DNA of 64,000 nucleotides from JABWBD01 sp040768665 (GTDB taxonomy: Bacteria > Planctomycetota > Planctomycetia > Pirellulales > Thermoguttaceae): positions 1 to 64,000 of the forward strand of contig JAXGMN010000019.1 of the NCBI GenBank assembly GCA_040768665.1, given 5' to 3'. Each line of letters starts with the position of its first letter. Position 1 is the first letter of the stretch. The notes below the pieces were generated by a model, which ran no database searches, was not told the origin of the DNA, and saw nothing but the letters and a program-made list of their open reading frames with translations. Of this stretch, positions 1-9,026 are shown piece after piece. A program made the position numbers and the translations under genes.

Positions 1-144
1 GCGCGTCGGGCAAGGGGCGGTGCCGGTCTCGGTCACCGGCGCGCGGCCCGCTGGGCACTGCGGCTAAACGACCTTTACAGGGGTGGGTAGAGCACGAAGA
101 ACCGCTGCAATGGCAGCCATCCGTGGCCCCGAAACGGACTCGGC

Positions 145-2229
145 TTAGGGCGGAGAGGGCGCCGTCAAACGGGCGATGACCTCGTCCAGATCCTCTTTGC
201 CGATTGGTTTGACCAGGACTGCGTCGGCGCCTGCCGCCAAGCATGCGGACCGGCTGTCGTTGGACTGGTGTGCCGTCACGGCGACAATCGGGACCCGCCC
301 ACCTTGCTCACGTTCGCGCTGGCGAATTTCGCGAACTGCTGCCATACCATCCATCTCAGGCATTTCCACATCCATCAGCAGTACATCGAACGACTGGGAC
401 GCCCAAGCTTCTACCGCCTCCCGGCCGTTGTTGACTACCTCCACAACATGGCCGGTCAATCGCAGCAAACCGCTAATCATACGCTGGTTGACGAGCCCGT
501 CGTCGGCCAGTAGTACCCGGCAACCGGCATGGGTTGGCGCAGGTGGACCGACAGCCTCCGGCGCGGCGGTGAGCGGCTCGGTTGTTGCGTCGTCCACGGG
601 CTCTGAGGGCAGAACGATCGTGAAACGTGTGCCATTCGCACTGGAAACCACGGAAATCTGCCCTCCATGGGCCTCGACCAATTCCCGGGCGATCGCCAAC
701 CCAAATCCTGTCCCACCTCGCTTCCCATACGTGCTAAACGGCTGAAACAACTTACCCAGCAGTTCTGGCGGAAGGCCGGGGCCGTTATCGGCGACGGACA
801 ATTCCACGCCCGCCGAGACTTGCCGTGCGGCGATCGTTACAGCCGCGCCCGCCTGGCCCTGCATCGCTTCACCCGCGTTCCGAGCCAGGTTCCGCAGGAC
901 CCGGGCCATACGTTCCGGATCCAGCACAACCTGCAGCTCGTCCGCCACGTCGACCACCAGGGCGACGCCAAGCTTGTGCAGATCCATGCGCAGTAGCCGC
1001 AGATGTTTTCCCAACAGGGCAGCAAACGTTCCGCGAACCGGCTTGACGTGAACCTGGCCCCGGCAGAACTCCAGACTATCGTCCAGCAGGTCCAAGGCCA
1101 CGGCGAGTGATGCATGGATCATGTCCCGCTCATCTTCCCGTCCCGCGGCCTCCTGAGCCCCCGCCGGCAGCATGTCGATCAGTTGCCGAACATTTCCCAG
1201 GGGACCGCGCAGATCGTGAACGATATACGCGATGACCTGCCCGACCGCCGCCAGCTTTTCCGTTTGATGCAGCCGCTGCTCCATTTCCATTCGGATTAAT
1301 CCGACCGACACTGAGCTGGCCAATAATTGCACCACCTGCGCTTCCAGCGGCTGGATACTGACGTGTGAACTCGCCGGCCTCCAATCGCGCGAACCATACA
1401 GGACGCCCAAGACCTTGCCGCCGGAGTCGAGAATTGGCGATCCGACGACCGCCTCGACGTTTTCCAGGCTGCCACGGGTGCTGGTGGGCTGCGGAGTGCC
1501 GAAGAACGTGCGGCCTTGTTCCACGACGCGGGACAAGACGGAACGGCTGAAGTTCAGCCCTACCCTCGGGTCTTTCGTCCAACTGGCGACGATGCGCCAG
1601 CCGCCCGCTTCGCGAAGTAGCACCAGGCCACGGTCCAAGCCGACCAATTCCACGATCGCTCGAGCCGTTTCCCGATAGAACTCCGTCGACCCCACCGCCG
1701 AGCGCTGCACGGACAAGAGTGTTTCGAACCAAACCGTGAGCTTCTCCCCCGAGGGAACCCCGCCCAAGCTGGCCAACGGGTCCTGTTTCACCGTGGGCAA
1801 CTGGCGTGTCGCGGGTAAACAGAGCGTCTGGAAATCCGCGTCCTCGGATCCAGGCAACTGATCCAGATCAAGCAACGGTTCGGGCTCTTGCCATGCCGCA
1901 TGGATGATCGTCCGGCCGATTCGCAGCCGACTCGGCAAAGTGATCTCGCCACAGGCTCCCCGACCAAGCTTCGTCCCGTCCGGCAACTCCAGATCATTTC
2001 GCCCGACGTTTTCAAACCGCATCCGCTGTGTCGACACCTCCTCCAACACCAGGTGTCTCCGCGAGATATAGTCCTCATCGATCACAAGGTGGCGCTCGGA
2101 TCCACGGGGCTGACGCCCGAGGACGAGCGGGCCAGACTCGTGAAGGTACTGTCTCTGCTGTCCCGCGGATTCTATGGTAATCAGGAGCATAAGACCGGTA
2201 TATGCCTTTCCTGGCGGCATGTCAACCAT
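145..2229 (-). CDS. FHA-GAF hybrid sensor histidine kinase with C-terminal receiver domain
   Basis: 694 residues. An N-terminal FHA domain (about residues 15-115, with the typical SRRH core) is followed by a GAF-like region (about 160-310), a dimerisation/phosphoacceptor helix with VHDLRGPLGN (His near residue 338), an ATPase domain (DNGPGLPPE, then GGTGFGLAIA) and a C-terminal receiver domain (about 568-690) with LLMDVEMPEMDG (phospho-Asp near 620) and the VKPI lysine. There is no transmembrane segment, so it is a cytoplasmic hybrid kinase. FHA domains bind phosphothreonine, so the input may be a Ser/Thr kinase substrate (inference). An ATG at 2190 (MLLITIES) is an equally good start because FHA proteins often begin there. 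No partner regulator lies next to it. Confidence 0.9.
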   Translation of the reverse strand: MVDMPPGKAYTGLMLLITIESAGQQRQYLHESGPLVLGRQPRGSERHLVIDEDYISRRHLVLEEVSTQRMRFENVGRNDLELPDGTKLGRGACGEITLPSRLRIGRTIIHAAWQEPEPLLDLDQLPGSEDADFQTLCLPATRQLPTVKQDPLASLGGVPSGEKLTVWFETLLSVQRSAVGSTEFYRETARAIVELVGLDRGLVLLREAGGWRIVASWTKDPRVGLNFSRSVLSRVVEQGRTFFGTPQPTSTRGSLENVEAVVGSPILDSGGKVLGVLYGSRDWRPASSHVSIQPLEAQVVQLLASSVSVGLIRMEMEQRLHQTEKLAAVGQVIAYIVHDLRGPLGNVRQLIDMLPAGAQEAAGREDERDMIHASLAVALDLLDDSLEFCRGQVHVKPVRGTFAALLGKHLRLLRMDLHKLGVALVVDVADELQVVLDPERMARVLRNLARNAGEAMQGQAGAAVTIAARQVSAGVELSVADNGPGLPPELLGKLFQPFSTYGKRGGTGFGLAIARELVEAHGGQISVVSSANGTRFTIVLPSEPVDDATTEPLTAAPEAVGPPAPTHAGCRVLLADDGLVNQRMISGLLRLTGHVVEVVNNGREAVEAWASQSFDVLLMDVEMPEMDGMAAVREIRQREREQGGRVPIVAVTAHQSNDSRSACLAAGADAVLVKPIGKEDLDEVIARLTAPSPP

Positions 2230-2392
2230 GCGACCGCTCGCAGCTTGGTCAGCACAGCGAGCCGACCGTTCCTTTCGAAGCTGTGGAGCCAGAGCGCCTG
2301 GGCCAATTCATCCAGCACGAGGCCGCCCGGCTGACCGTAGCCGGGCGGGTCGACCGCGGCGCCGGTAAGCACCGTCATATCCGCGTCGCTGC

Positions 2393-2484
2393 GCAACGGT
2401 ATAGCAACGGTATAGGGTTAGACCGGGATCAGGGACTAGCATGACAGAAGCAGATGAGCCGGGTCAGCCGCTAATCCCTAATCC
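2393..2484. repeat. 11-bp tandem duplication and imperfect inverted repeat
   Basis: The 280-base gap between the kinase and the DUF1016 remnant holds an 11-bp tandem duplication (GCAACGGTATA at 2393-2403 and 2404-2414). It also holds an imperfect 15-bp inverted repeat (2426-2440 against 2470-2484, 13 of 15 paired, 29-base loop). The stem could act as a weak terminator for the leftward DUF1016 remnant. I see no convincing gene here. Confidence 0.4.
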
Positions 2485-2509
2485 TTCCCCTGTCATTCAT
2501 GCGATTTGC

Positions 2510-3106
2510 TCACGGCCCGGAGCATTCACGACTCCTCCACCGTTTCGCCAAAGCCACGCGAAGCTCGCTGTTCCAAATCTGCCGATCAAGCTGCCGCACC
2601 GACCACCCGCCCCGCAGGGCCTCGGAATCATAGAACGAGCGAGCCTCGGGATCCTGGACCGCAAGGAGTTTCACGTAATGGGACCACGCGAGAGGAAACC
2701 GTGGGACCGCGCGATCCGCCCCACCGGGCGGGGTTGTCGCAAGGGCAAACTTGGATTCTTCAGACAGTGTCTGAAGAATTCGCGGTTCCGACCAGGCAAG
2801 ATAGAATCGTCGCATTTGCGTAACATTGACCACCCCGAATCCGCGGCCGAACCTGGCTGTGAGATCGAGTGAAAGACGCTCGACCAGACGCGTACCATAC
2901 CCCGCGCGCTCCGCTCCGCGTTGCTCGCTCTCCACGATCCGCCGCCCGATCTCCCAGTAGGTTCCCGTCATGACGGAATTGACGGCGCGCGCCGACGCGT
3001 GCCGCGCCGCTTCCAACATGCTCACCACTCCGCTGAGGACCTCATGGTATCCAGGCAACGCCGCCAGCGCTGTTTGCTCGCTTCGTGCGGAGCTTTTCTT
3101 GCCCAT
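2510..3106 (-). pseudogene. DUF1016 (YhcG-type) nuclease, N-terminal domain only
   Basis: The product starts MGKKSSARSEQ and matches the N-terminal DUF1016 domain: a helical region (YWEIGRRIVESEQ), then the conserved WSHYVKLL and WSVRQLDRQI motifs. After DRQIW the frame leaves the family sequence and ends 27 residues later. The C-terminal PD-(D/E)XK nuclease domain, normally about as long again, is absent. The ATG at 3106 was chosen because everything upstream in the frame is low-complexity shadow. It is the second DUF1016 remnant in the window (see 11921-13146). The palindromic repeat array begins about 260 bases upstream of its start. Without the nuclease half it is probably inactive. Confidence 0.75.
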
Positions 3107-3369
3107 CCTGCCTGTCCGCTTCTTCACGGTTGCTTTCTCCCAGTCTGTCGCCCTCCCGATGCTGCAAAATGGCGCCATTTTGTCCGCCTTGACGACGGAA
3201 ATCAATGGTTGTCCAGTCTGGCGCCACGTCTCCATTGTCCACGGCGCGGCCTCCGCGGCAACGGACATCCCACAGCCGAACGAGCGATGCGAACGGCTTG
3301 TCGATTCACCTGCGAACACGGCTTCGCGCTACCCCCAGATATCGCCCCGCCCCGCGCGCGCCCTCTCGC

Positions 3370-4852
3370 GAATGCCCCGGGCCTGTCCCGGGGATGGTTA
3401 CGTTCCCAGCTACCGCCCCGCCGCACCGCGCATCGGCCAGTGAATGCCCTGGGCCTGTCCCGGGGATTGTTACGTTCCCAGCTACCGCCCCGCCGCAATC
3501 GCGCACGCTCGCGAATGCCCCGAGCCTGTCCGGGGATCGTTACGTTCCCAGCTACCGCCCCGCCGCACGCGCACGCTCAATGAATGCCCCGGGCCTGTCC
3601 GGGGATTGTTACGTTCCCAGCTACCGCCCCGCCGCACCGCGCACGCTCGCGAATGCCCCGGGCCTGTCCCGGGGATCGTTACGTTCCCAGCTACGCGCCG
3701 CGCCGCACCGCGCACGCTCGCGAATGCCCCGGGCCTGTCCCGAGGATCGTTACGTTCCCAGCTACCGCCCCGCCGCACGCGCCCCCGCGAATGCCCCGGC
3801 CTGCCCCGGGGATCGTTACGTTCCCAGCTACCGCCCCGCCCCGCCCGCGCACGCTCGCGAATGCCCCGGGCCTGTCCCGGGGATCGTTACGTTCCCAGCT
3901 ACGCCCGCGCCGCACCGCGCACGCTCGCGAATGCCCCGGGCCTGTCCCGGGGATCGTTACGTTCCTGTGCCGCCGCCGCGCGCCCTTCCGCGAATGCCCC
4001 GGGCCTGTCCCGGGGATTGTTACGTTCCCAGCTACCGCCCCGCCGCACCGCGCATCGCTCGCGAATGCCCCGGGCCTGTCCCGGGATTATTACGTTCCCA
4101 GCTACCGCCCCGCCGCACCGCACGCTCGCGAATGCCCTGGCCTGCCCGGGGATCGTTACGTTCCCAGCTACCGCCCCGCCCCGCCCGCGCACGCTCGCGA
4201 ATGCCCCGGCCTGTCCCGATCGTTACGTTCCAGCTACGCGCCGCGCCGCACCGCGCACGCTCGCGAATGCCCCGGGCCTGTCCCGGGGATCGTTACGTTC
4301 CTGCCGCCGCCGCGCGCGCCCTTCCGCGAATGCCCCGGGCCTGTCCCGGATTGTTACGTTCCCAGCTACCGCCCCGCCGCAACGCGCACGCTCGCGAATG
4401 CCCCCGGCTCCCGGGGATCGTTACGTTCAGTTACGCCGCCGCACCGCACGCCGCGAATGCCCCGCCTGTCCCGGGGATCGTTACGTTCCCAGCTACGCGC
4501 GCCGCACCGCGCACGCTCGCGAATGCCCCGCCTGTCCCGGGGATCGTTACGTTCCCAGCTACGGCGCGCCGCACCGCACGCTCGCGAATGCCCCGGCCTG
4601 TCCCTGGGATCGTTACGTTCCTGCCATGCCGTCGCCGCACCGCACGCTCGCGAATGCCCTCGGCCTGTCCCGGGATCGTTACGTTCCTGCCGCCGCCGCG
4701 CCCCCGCGAATGCCCCGGCCTGTCCCGGGATCGTTACGTTCCCAGCTACGTCCGCGCCGCACCGCGCACGCTCGCGAATGCCCCGGGCCTGTCCCGGGGA
4801 TCGTTACGTTCCCAGCTACGCGCCGCGCGCGCCCTCTCGCGAATGCCCCGGG
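3370..4852 (+). repeat. 22-unit tandem array of a palindromic REP-like repeat
   Basis: Twenty-two copies of a core occur head to tail, followed by a partial 23rd. Each unit reads GAATGCC, then a hairpin (stem CCCCGGG, loop CCTGT, stem CCCGGGG), then ATCGTTACGTTC and usually CCAGCTAC, followed by a GC-rich linker. The GTTACGTTC core recurs about every 56-73 bases (first near 3397, last near 4803). Stem and core are conserved while linkers vary in at least three classes (CTACCGCCCCGCC, CTACGCGCC and a short CTGCCGCCGCCG type). The first and last linkers share the same CGCGCGCGCCCTCTCGCG. All three plus-strand frames stay open for long stretches only because the unit lacks stops. The same core recurs at 12264-12444, so the repeat is dispersed as well as tandem. 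It is not a CRISPR: spacers are similar to one another and repeats are imperfect. Confidence 0.93.
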
Positions 4853-4858
4853 ACCCTG

Positions 4859-5020
4859 CTATTCCTCGGCGTCGCCATCCTGCTCAACAGCATCGTCTTC
4901 ATTCTCGACGCTGCGCTGATATGGCCGCTGCGGGAATAAGGCGCAGCCGGTGACCGGGCACAGCTTGATCTCGCTCGACTGGTAGCTGCTGCACTCCAAG
5001 CACGTTCGGACCCTTTCCAC
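4859..5020 (-). CDS. Small cysteine-rich (zinc-ribbon-like) protein
   Basis: A 53-residue frame starts with GTG 21 bases after the stop of the YgjP-like gene and is read in the same direction. It carries VRTCLEC followed about 11 residues later by LCPVTGC (CxxC...CxxxxC, four potential zinc ligands), then an acidic tail (NEDDAVEQDGDAEE). The TAG stop falls a few bases from the end of the repeat array. Similar CLDC...RLCPVTDCPLYPYR sequences are familiar as small planctomycete and phage proteins of unknown role. The gene is missed by long-ORF callers. The exact start is uncertain, and it could be the C-terminus of a longer lost protein. Confidence 0.6.
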   Translation of the reverse strand: MERVRTCLECSSYQSSEIKLCPVTGCALFPQRPYQRSVENEDDAVEQDGDAEE

Positions 5021-5041
5021 CTCTTTCGAGCCCTGGCGCTA

Positions 5042-5770
5042 TTAGTAGTCCCAATCCTCATGCGCCAGCGGTGTCCGGTTTAGCTCCTCCCGGTGCATCC
5101 GCCATTGAGGCATAAACTGGTCCATGTAGTCTCGGAAGCGGTCATTGTGACGCCGCTCCAGAAAATGAACCATTTCGTGCACAAGGATATATTCCAGGCA
5201 AGCCGGCGGTTTCTTGGCCAGCTCCAGATTGAGCCAGATCCGCCGCGCTTCGATGTTGCAGGTTCCCCAGCGAGTCTTCATCTTCTTGATTCGCAACTCG
5301 GCAACCTCGACGCCCACCTTGGGCTGCCATTTCGCCAGAAGTGCCGGCAACGGTTCGCGCAGACGTCGTCGATACCACCCCAGCAGCAGAGCCTCTCGTG
5401 CGTCGCGATCGGCACCAGGGCGGACACGTAATTCCATCGTCTGGTTGTTGCGCAGCTCGACAGACGGCGAACCGTCGCGTTCGATGACGTCGAGGCGGTA
5501 TCGGCGCCCCTGGAAGTAGTGGCTTTCGCCGGTCACCATCTCACGCTGCGATTGGCGGTCTTGCTGCTCGAAGCTTTCTTGTTGTCGGCGAATCCACCCC
5601 AAGCGAGAAATGACCGCCAGCCGGACACCCTCGTCGTCCAGCCGCATGGGCGCCGCCACGCGAACTCGGCCTTTCGGCGGGTAGACACCCAAGTGGAGGT
5701 TCTTGATATCCTTGCGGACCACCTCCACCGCTATGCCTCGAACCTCGATCGTATGCCGTTCAGTAGTCAC
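5042..5770 (-). CDS. YgjP/DUF45-type zinc metallopeptidase
   Basis: About 242 residues from the GTG at 5770. The motif ILVHEMVHFLERRHNDRF carries the HExxH zinc site (near residue 198), and the preceding KTRWGTCN segment is typical of the DUF45/WLM (M48-like, COG1451) family. The GTG overlaps the end of hsdR by 11 bases, so translation is probably coupled. This family is commonly encoded immediately after hsdR in type I restriction loci, where its role is unproven. It appears full length and intact, unlike the restriction genes beside it. Confidence 0.85.
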   Translation of the reverse strand: MTTERHTIEVRGIAVEVVRKDIKNLHLGVYPPKGRVRVAAPMRLDDEGVRLAVISRLGWIRRQQESFEQQDRQSQREMVTGESHYFQGRRYRLDVIERDGSPSVELRNNQTMELRVRPGADRDAREALLLGWYRRRLREPLPALLAKWQPKVGVEVAELRIKKMKTRWGTCNIEARRIWLNLELAKKPPACLEYILVHEMVHFLERRHNDRFRDYMDQFMPQWRMHREELNRTPLAHEDWDY

Positions 5771-8484
5771 GTTGGCTGTCCGCAATTTTGTAGATGGCGT
5801 CCACCAGACCGTCGTCCTCACCGAGAACCGACTTGATTGCGTTTTTCACTTCGATGCGTTTGGCTTTCATACCGCGCCAGTCGTCCTTCTTCACGTCGCG
5901 AATGGCGGTGTCGACAGCAACCGCCAGCGACTCGTTCTTGTCGAGGTTATCAAACAGCGCCCGGCGCGCCGCGCTGTTGATGCTGGCCGGGTACGACGAC
6001 TGGCTCTCGGGCTTGCTCACCTTTTTGGTCAACTCGACGACCTTCGCCAGGTAGGCCCGGTATTTCAGCGCCTCCTGCTTGCGCTCGAGGATCAGCGCGT
6101 CGAGCAATTCGGACATCTTCTCATAATACTTCGGATTGACGGCCATTTCGTCGATGATCAGCCGCCGGACGTTGTTCTCGATGGTCTCCGCCATCGCCTC
6201 GGCATTGCTCCGCAGGCCCTCCGGGAGAGATGCGACCGCATCCTCTCCGCTCTCGACGATCAACTGGACCAGCGTCATGTCGTCGAAGGCCGACACCTTG
6301 TCGCTTTCCTCGGCACGGATGTACGTGTCGAGCAGATGCCGCATCGCCGGCTCGTAGAGCTTCATGTCGATGTAGTCGCCGCTGGCCAGCTTCACCTCTT
6401 CGCGGACTTTTTCGAAGTGAGCCACCTCGGCTTTGACCTCGGCGGCTTCCGTGTTGGAGTACCCCGCCTCGGCCATCTCGTTTGCCAGGTTCGCGTACGC
6501 CCGCACCAGGGAAGCCACCAGCTTATACAGCGCCACGCGCTTCGGTTCGTTGTCCTTCAACTCGTCGGCGTTGCCGCTCTGGGTGGCGCAGAAGAAGCGA
6601 ACGTAGGCGGCCGTGTCCCTCGGCGGCTCGACCGGCTCGCACAGCGCCTTCACGGCCTCGCGGAGTTCCTCCAGCCGCTGCCGCCCCTTCTCCAGGCGGT
6701 CCTGCAGCAGCCCTGCCACGTCCTCGGCGTCGTAGCCGTCAAACGCCTCGCCCGTGTAGTCCTTGATCGATTTCTCCAGCGACTTGAACAAGTCCTTGTA
6801 GTTGATCACATAGCCGTATTCCTTGTCGTCCCCGTGGAGCCGGTTGACGCGGCAGATCGCCTGGAACAGTCCGTGGTCGTGCATCTGCTTGTCGATGTAG
6901 AGGTAGGTGGCCGGCGGCGCGTCGAAGCCCGTCAAGAGCTTGTCCACCACGATCAAGAGTTTCATCCGCCCCGGCTCTTCGAGGAACCGCTCCTTCACTT
7001 CCTGCTCGAACTGCTCGACCTTGACCATCGCCGCCTCTTCCGGCTCGTCGAAATGGGCCGCGAGCATCTTTCGGTAGATGTCGTACTGCCGCAGCTTCTC
7101 GGTCAGCCCTTCGCCGCTCTCCTCCCCCTTGATGTCTCCCGGATTCGGCTTGTACGAGGTGACGATCGCGCACTTGCCGGCCAGGTCGGTCTTCTGGAAC
7201 ATTTCGAAGAACCGGCAAGCCGAGTAGATGCTTCCGGAAACCAAGAGCGCATTGCCGTAGCCGCTCTTGAGCCGGTCGCGGGTCTCCATGTCCAGCAGGA
7301 TGTCGGCGACGATTTTCGCCAGCCGGTCCTGCGAGCTGAGCACCTTCTGCATCGTGCCCCAGCGCTGCTTGAGCTGGGCTTTGGCGAGGTCCGACAGCCC
7401 CTTCGTCTTGATCTCGAACCACTGGTCGATCTTCGCCTGCGACGTGATGTTCTGGTCGATGTCGCGCGCTTCGTAGCGGAGGTCGAGCACCACGCCGTCG
7501 CGGACCGCCTCGTCGTATTTGTAGGTGTGGATGTACGGCCCGAACACCTCGATGCTCTTCTGCTTGTCCTTTTTTAACAATGGCGTTTTTGCCGCTCCCT
7601 TGGGTGTGCCAGACGATCCCGGCTTCGCGCCGCCTCACGCGGTCTTGGGCGGCCTGAACGCCGAAGAACTAGTTATGCCGGCAGGTCTTCTTTCTACCCG
7701 CGTCGAAGACAACGAAGTCATGCACGATCTGAAGCAGGCGATCTTTCCGGCACATCCAGCCGAACTGGTAATCCAGCCTGGTCGTGCTCGAATCATCCCA
7801 CGGCGACAGGTACTTGAGGTCGCCGGGCGACCTCGGCGTCCAGCCAGGCGCCTGCTCTTTCCACTCGAGGTAGTATTTTTCCGGCGTCTCGATCACGCCG
7901 TACCGCAGCCCCTCGGTGTCGTTGCCCGCCATCACCAACTGCACCGTGGCGTAGAACGGTCGGATGAACTCCTTCTTTTGGCTGTCCAGATTCTGACGGA
8001 TGCCTTCGGTCACCGAGACCGTCGAGCGTTTCAACTCCAGCACGCCCAGCGCGATGCCGTTCACATACAGCACCACGTCCGGCCGCTTGGTGTGCTCACC
8101 GGCGACGGTCACTTCCTCGGCAACGGCGAAGTCGTTGTTCTCCGGCATCTTCCAGTCGATCAGCCAGACGGTGACGTTCTGCTGGCCGGCCGCCGGCTTG
8201 ACCTTCACGCCATAGCGAAGCAGGCCGTAGACCTCGCGATTCGCGTCATAAAGGGTCTTGCTGCCGCCCAGAGCCCGCGCCTTGCCCACCGCGTGCAACA
8301 CCTTGCGAATGATCTTATCGGAATGTCCCTGCCGCTTGAGCCACGTCGTCAACTGCTCTTCCTCGACGTTGCTGTTGCCGTCGCGGTGCTTCCAATAGCC
8401 GAGGTACGTGTACCCGAGCGTGTTGAGGAAGAACTCGACCACCCGCTTCTGGGTCTTGGCCTCTTTCTCGCCGACGTTGCTCAT
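5760..8484 (-). pseudogene. hsdR: Type I restriction enzyme R subunit, broken by a stop codon and an internal deletion
   Basis: The N-terminal part (8484 to 7669) includes the PD-(D/E)XK nuclease core RPDVVLYV...LGVLELKRS. It ends at an in-frame TAG after KKTCRHN, where the family usually has Gln (one C-to-T change). Reading through gives FFGVQAAQDRVRRREAGIVWHTQGSGK, i.e. Walker A, and then the sequence jumps within about five codons into LLKKDKQKSIEVFGPYIH, which in relatives follows the GFTGTP motif. Helicase motifs between Walker A and that point, including the DEAD-type box, are gone and the frame shifts. The rest (7580-5760) is a clean helicase C-half and coiled tail (motif LLTGFDAPP). 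Restriction activity should be lost. The ATG overlaps the upstream chimera stop as ATGA. Confidence 0.85.
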
Positions 8485-9026
8485 GGCGATTGGTTCTCCC
8501 GATCGATATTGTCCAGGACGGCGCGCCCCCGCATGGTTAGCCGGTATTTCTGTTGGGGGCTCCGAGGCTTATGGGGCAAAGTCATCTCGATGAGCCCCGC
8601 CTCAAGCAAGGGGCTGAGAACTTGGTCCCGGAACTTGGTCCGGTTACCTCGTCCGGCGAGAGCCATTAGATCACGTATTCCTTGTGGGGAAGAGCATTTA
8701 CAAACAACAGCCAACTGATGGCGGCTTAGTCCCAGCTTGGTCCCGGCTTGGTCCCTTATGGCGAACTCCACCCATAGCCCGACGGTTTCGCATCGCCGCC
8801 ACTGCGGGATCAGCTCTCGCGCCCTATCTACCGCGTGCAGCACCTTGCCCATGATCTTATCGCTGTGGCCCTGCCGCTTAAGCCACCCGGTCAACTCATC
8901 TCTCTCTATGTTGCTGCTGCCGTCGTGATACTTCCAGTAGCCCAGGTACTTGTATCCGAGCATGTCGAGGAAGAACTCGACCACCTGCTTCTGCGTTTTG
9001 GCTCCTTTCTCGCCGACGGTGCTCAT
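8481..9026 (-). CDS. Chimera of HsdR N-terminus and a winged-helix domain
   Basis: Residues 1-70 (MSTVGEKGAKTQK through HSDKIMGKVLHAVDRAREL) are a diverged copy of the first 70 residues of the HsdR that follows. The rest (about 75-181) matches no HsdR region but looks like the C-terminal winged helix of Fic/RecG-like regulators (RTKFRDQVLSPLLEAGLIEM, then KPRSPQQKYRLT). The best explanation is a deletion that fused the 5' end of one hsdR to the 3' end of a regulator gene. The frame is open and overlaps both neighbours (TGATG upstream, ATGA downstream), so it may still be translated. Function unknown. Confidence 0.65.
   Translation of the reverse strand: MSTVGEKGAKTQKQVVEFFLDMLGYKYLGYWKYHDGSSNIERDELTGWLKRQGHSDKIMGKVLHAVDRARELIPQWRRCETVGLWVEFAIRDQAGTKLGLSRHQLAVVCKCSSPQGIRDLMALAGRGNRTKFRDQVLSPLLEAGLIEMTLPHKPRSPQQKYRLTMRGRAVLDNIDRENQSP

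Noticed and set aside
2181..2396. 71-codon minus-strand frame before the kinase
   Set aside because: Overlaps the kinase start in another frame; no ribosome site, domain or conservation clue.
3370..4852. CRISPR array
   Set aside because: Repeats are imperfect and palindromic, linkers are similar to each other and variable in length, and no cas genes are present.
4853..4944. Hydrophobic plus-strand peptide (LLFLGVAILLNSIVFILDAA)
   Set aside because: Antisense to the acidic end of the Cys-rich small protein; only the minus-strand reading has a start and a Cys pattern.
3205..4953. Long plus-strand frames (582, 491 and 451 codons) with repeated RECPGPVPGIVTFPA-like peptides
   Set aside because: They are readings of the repeat array. 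All three frames are open, unit lengths break any fixed peptide period, and there is no start context.
5703..7577. 624-codon plus-strand frame opposite hsdR
   Set aside because: Antisense shadow; the minus strand has recognisable helicase motifs.
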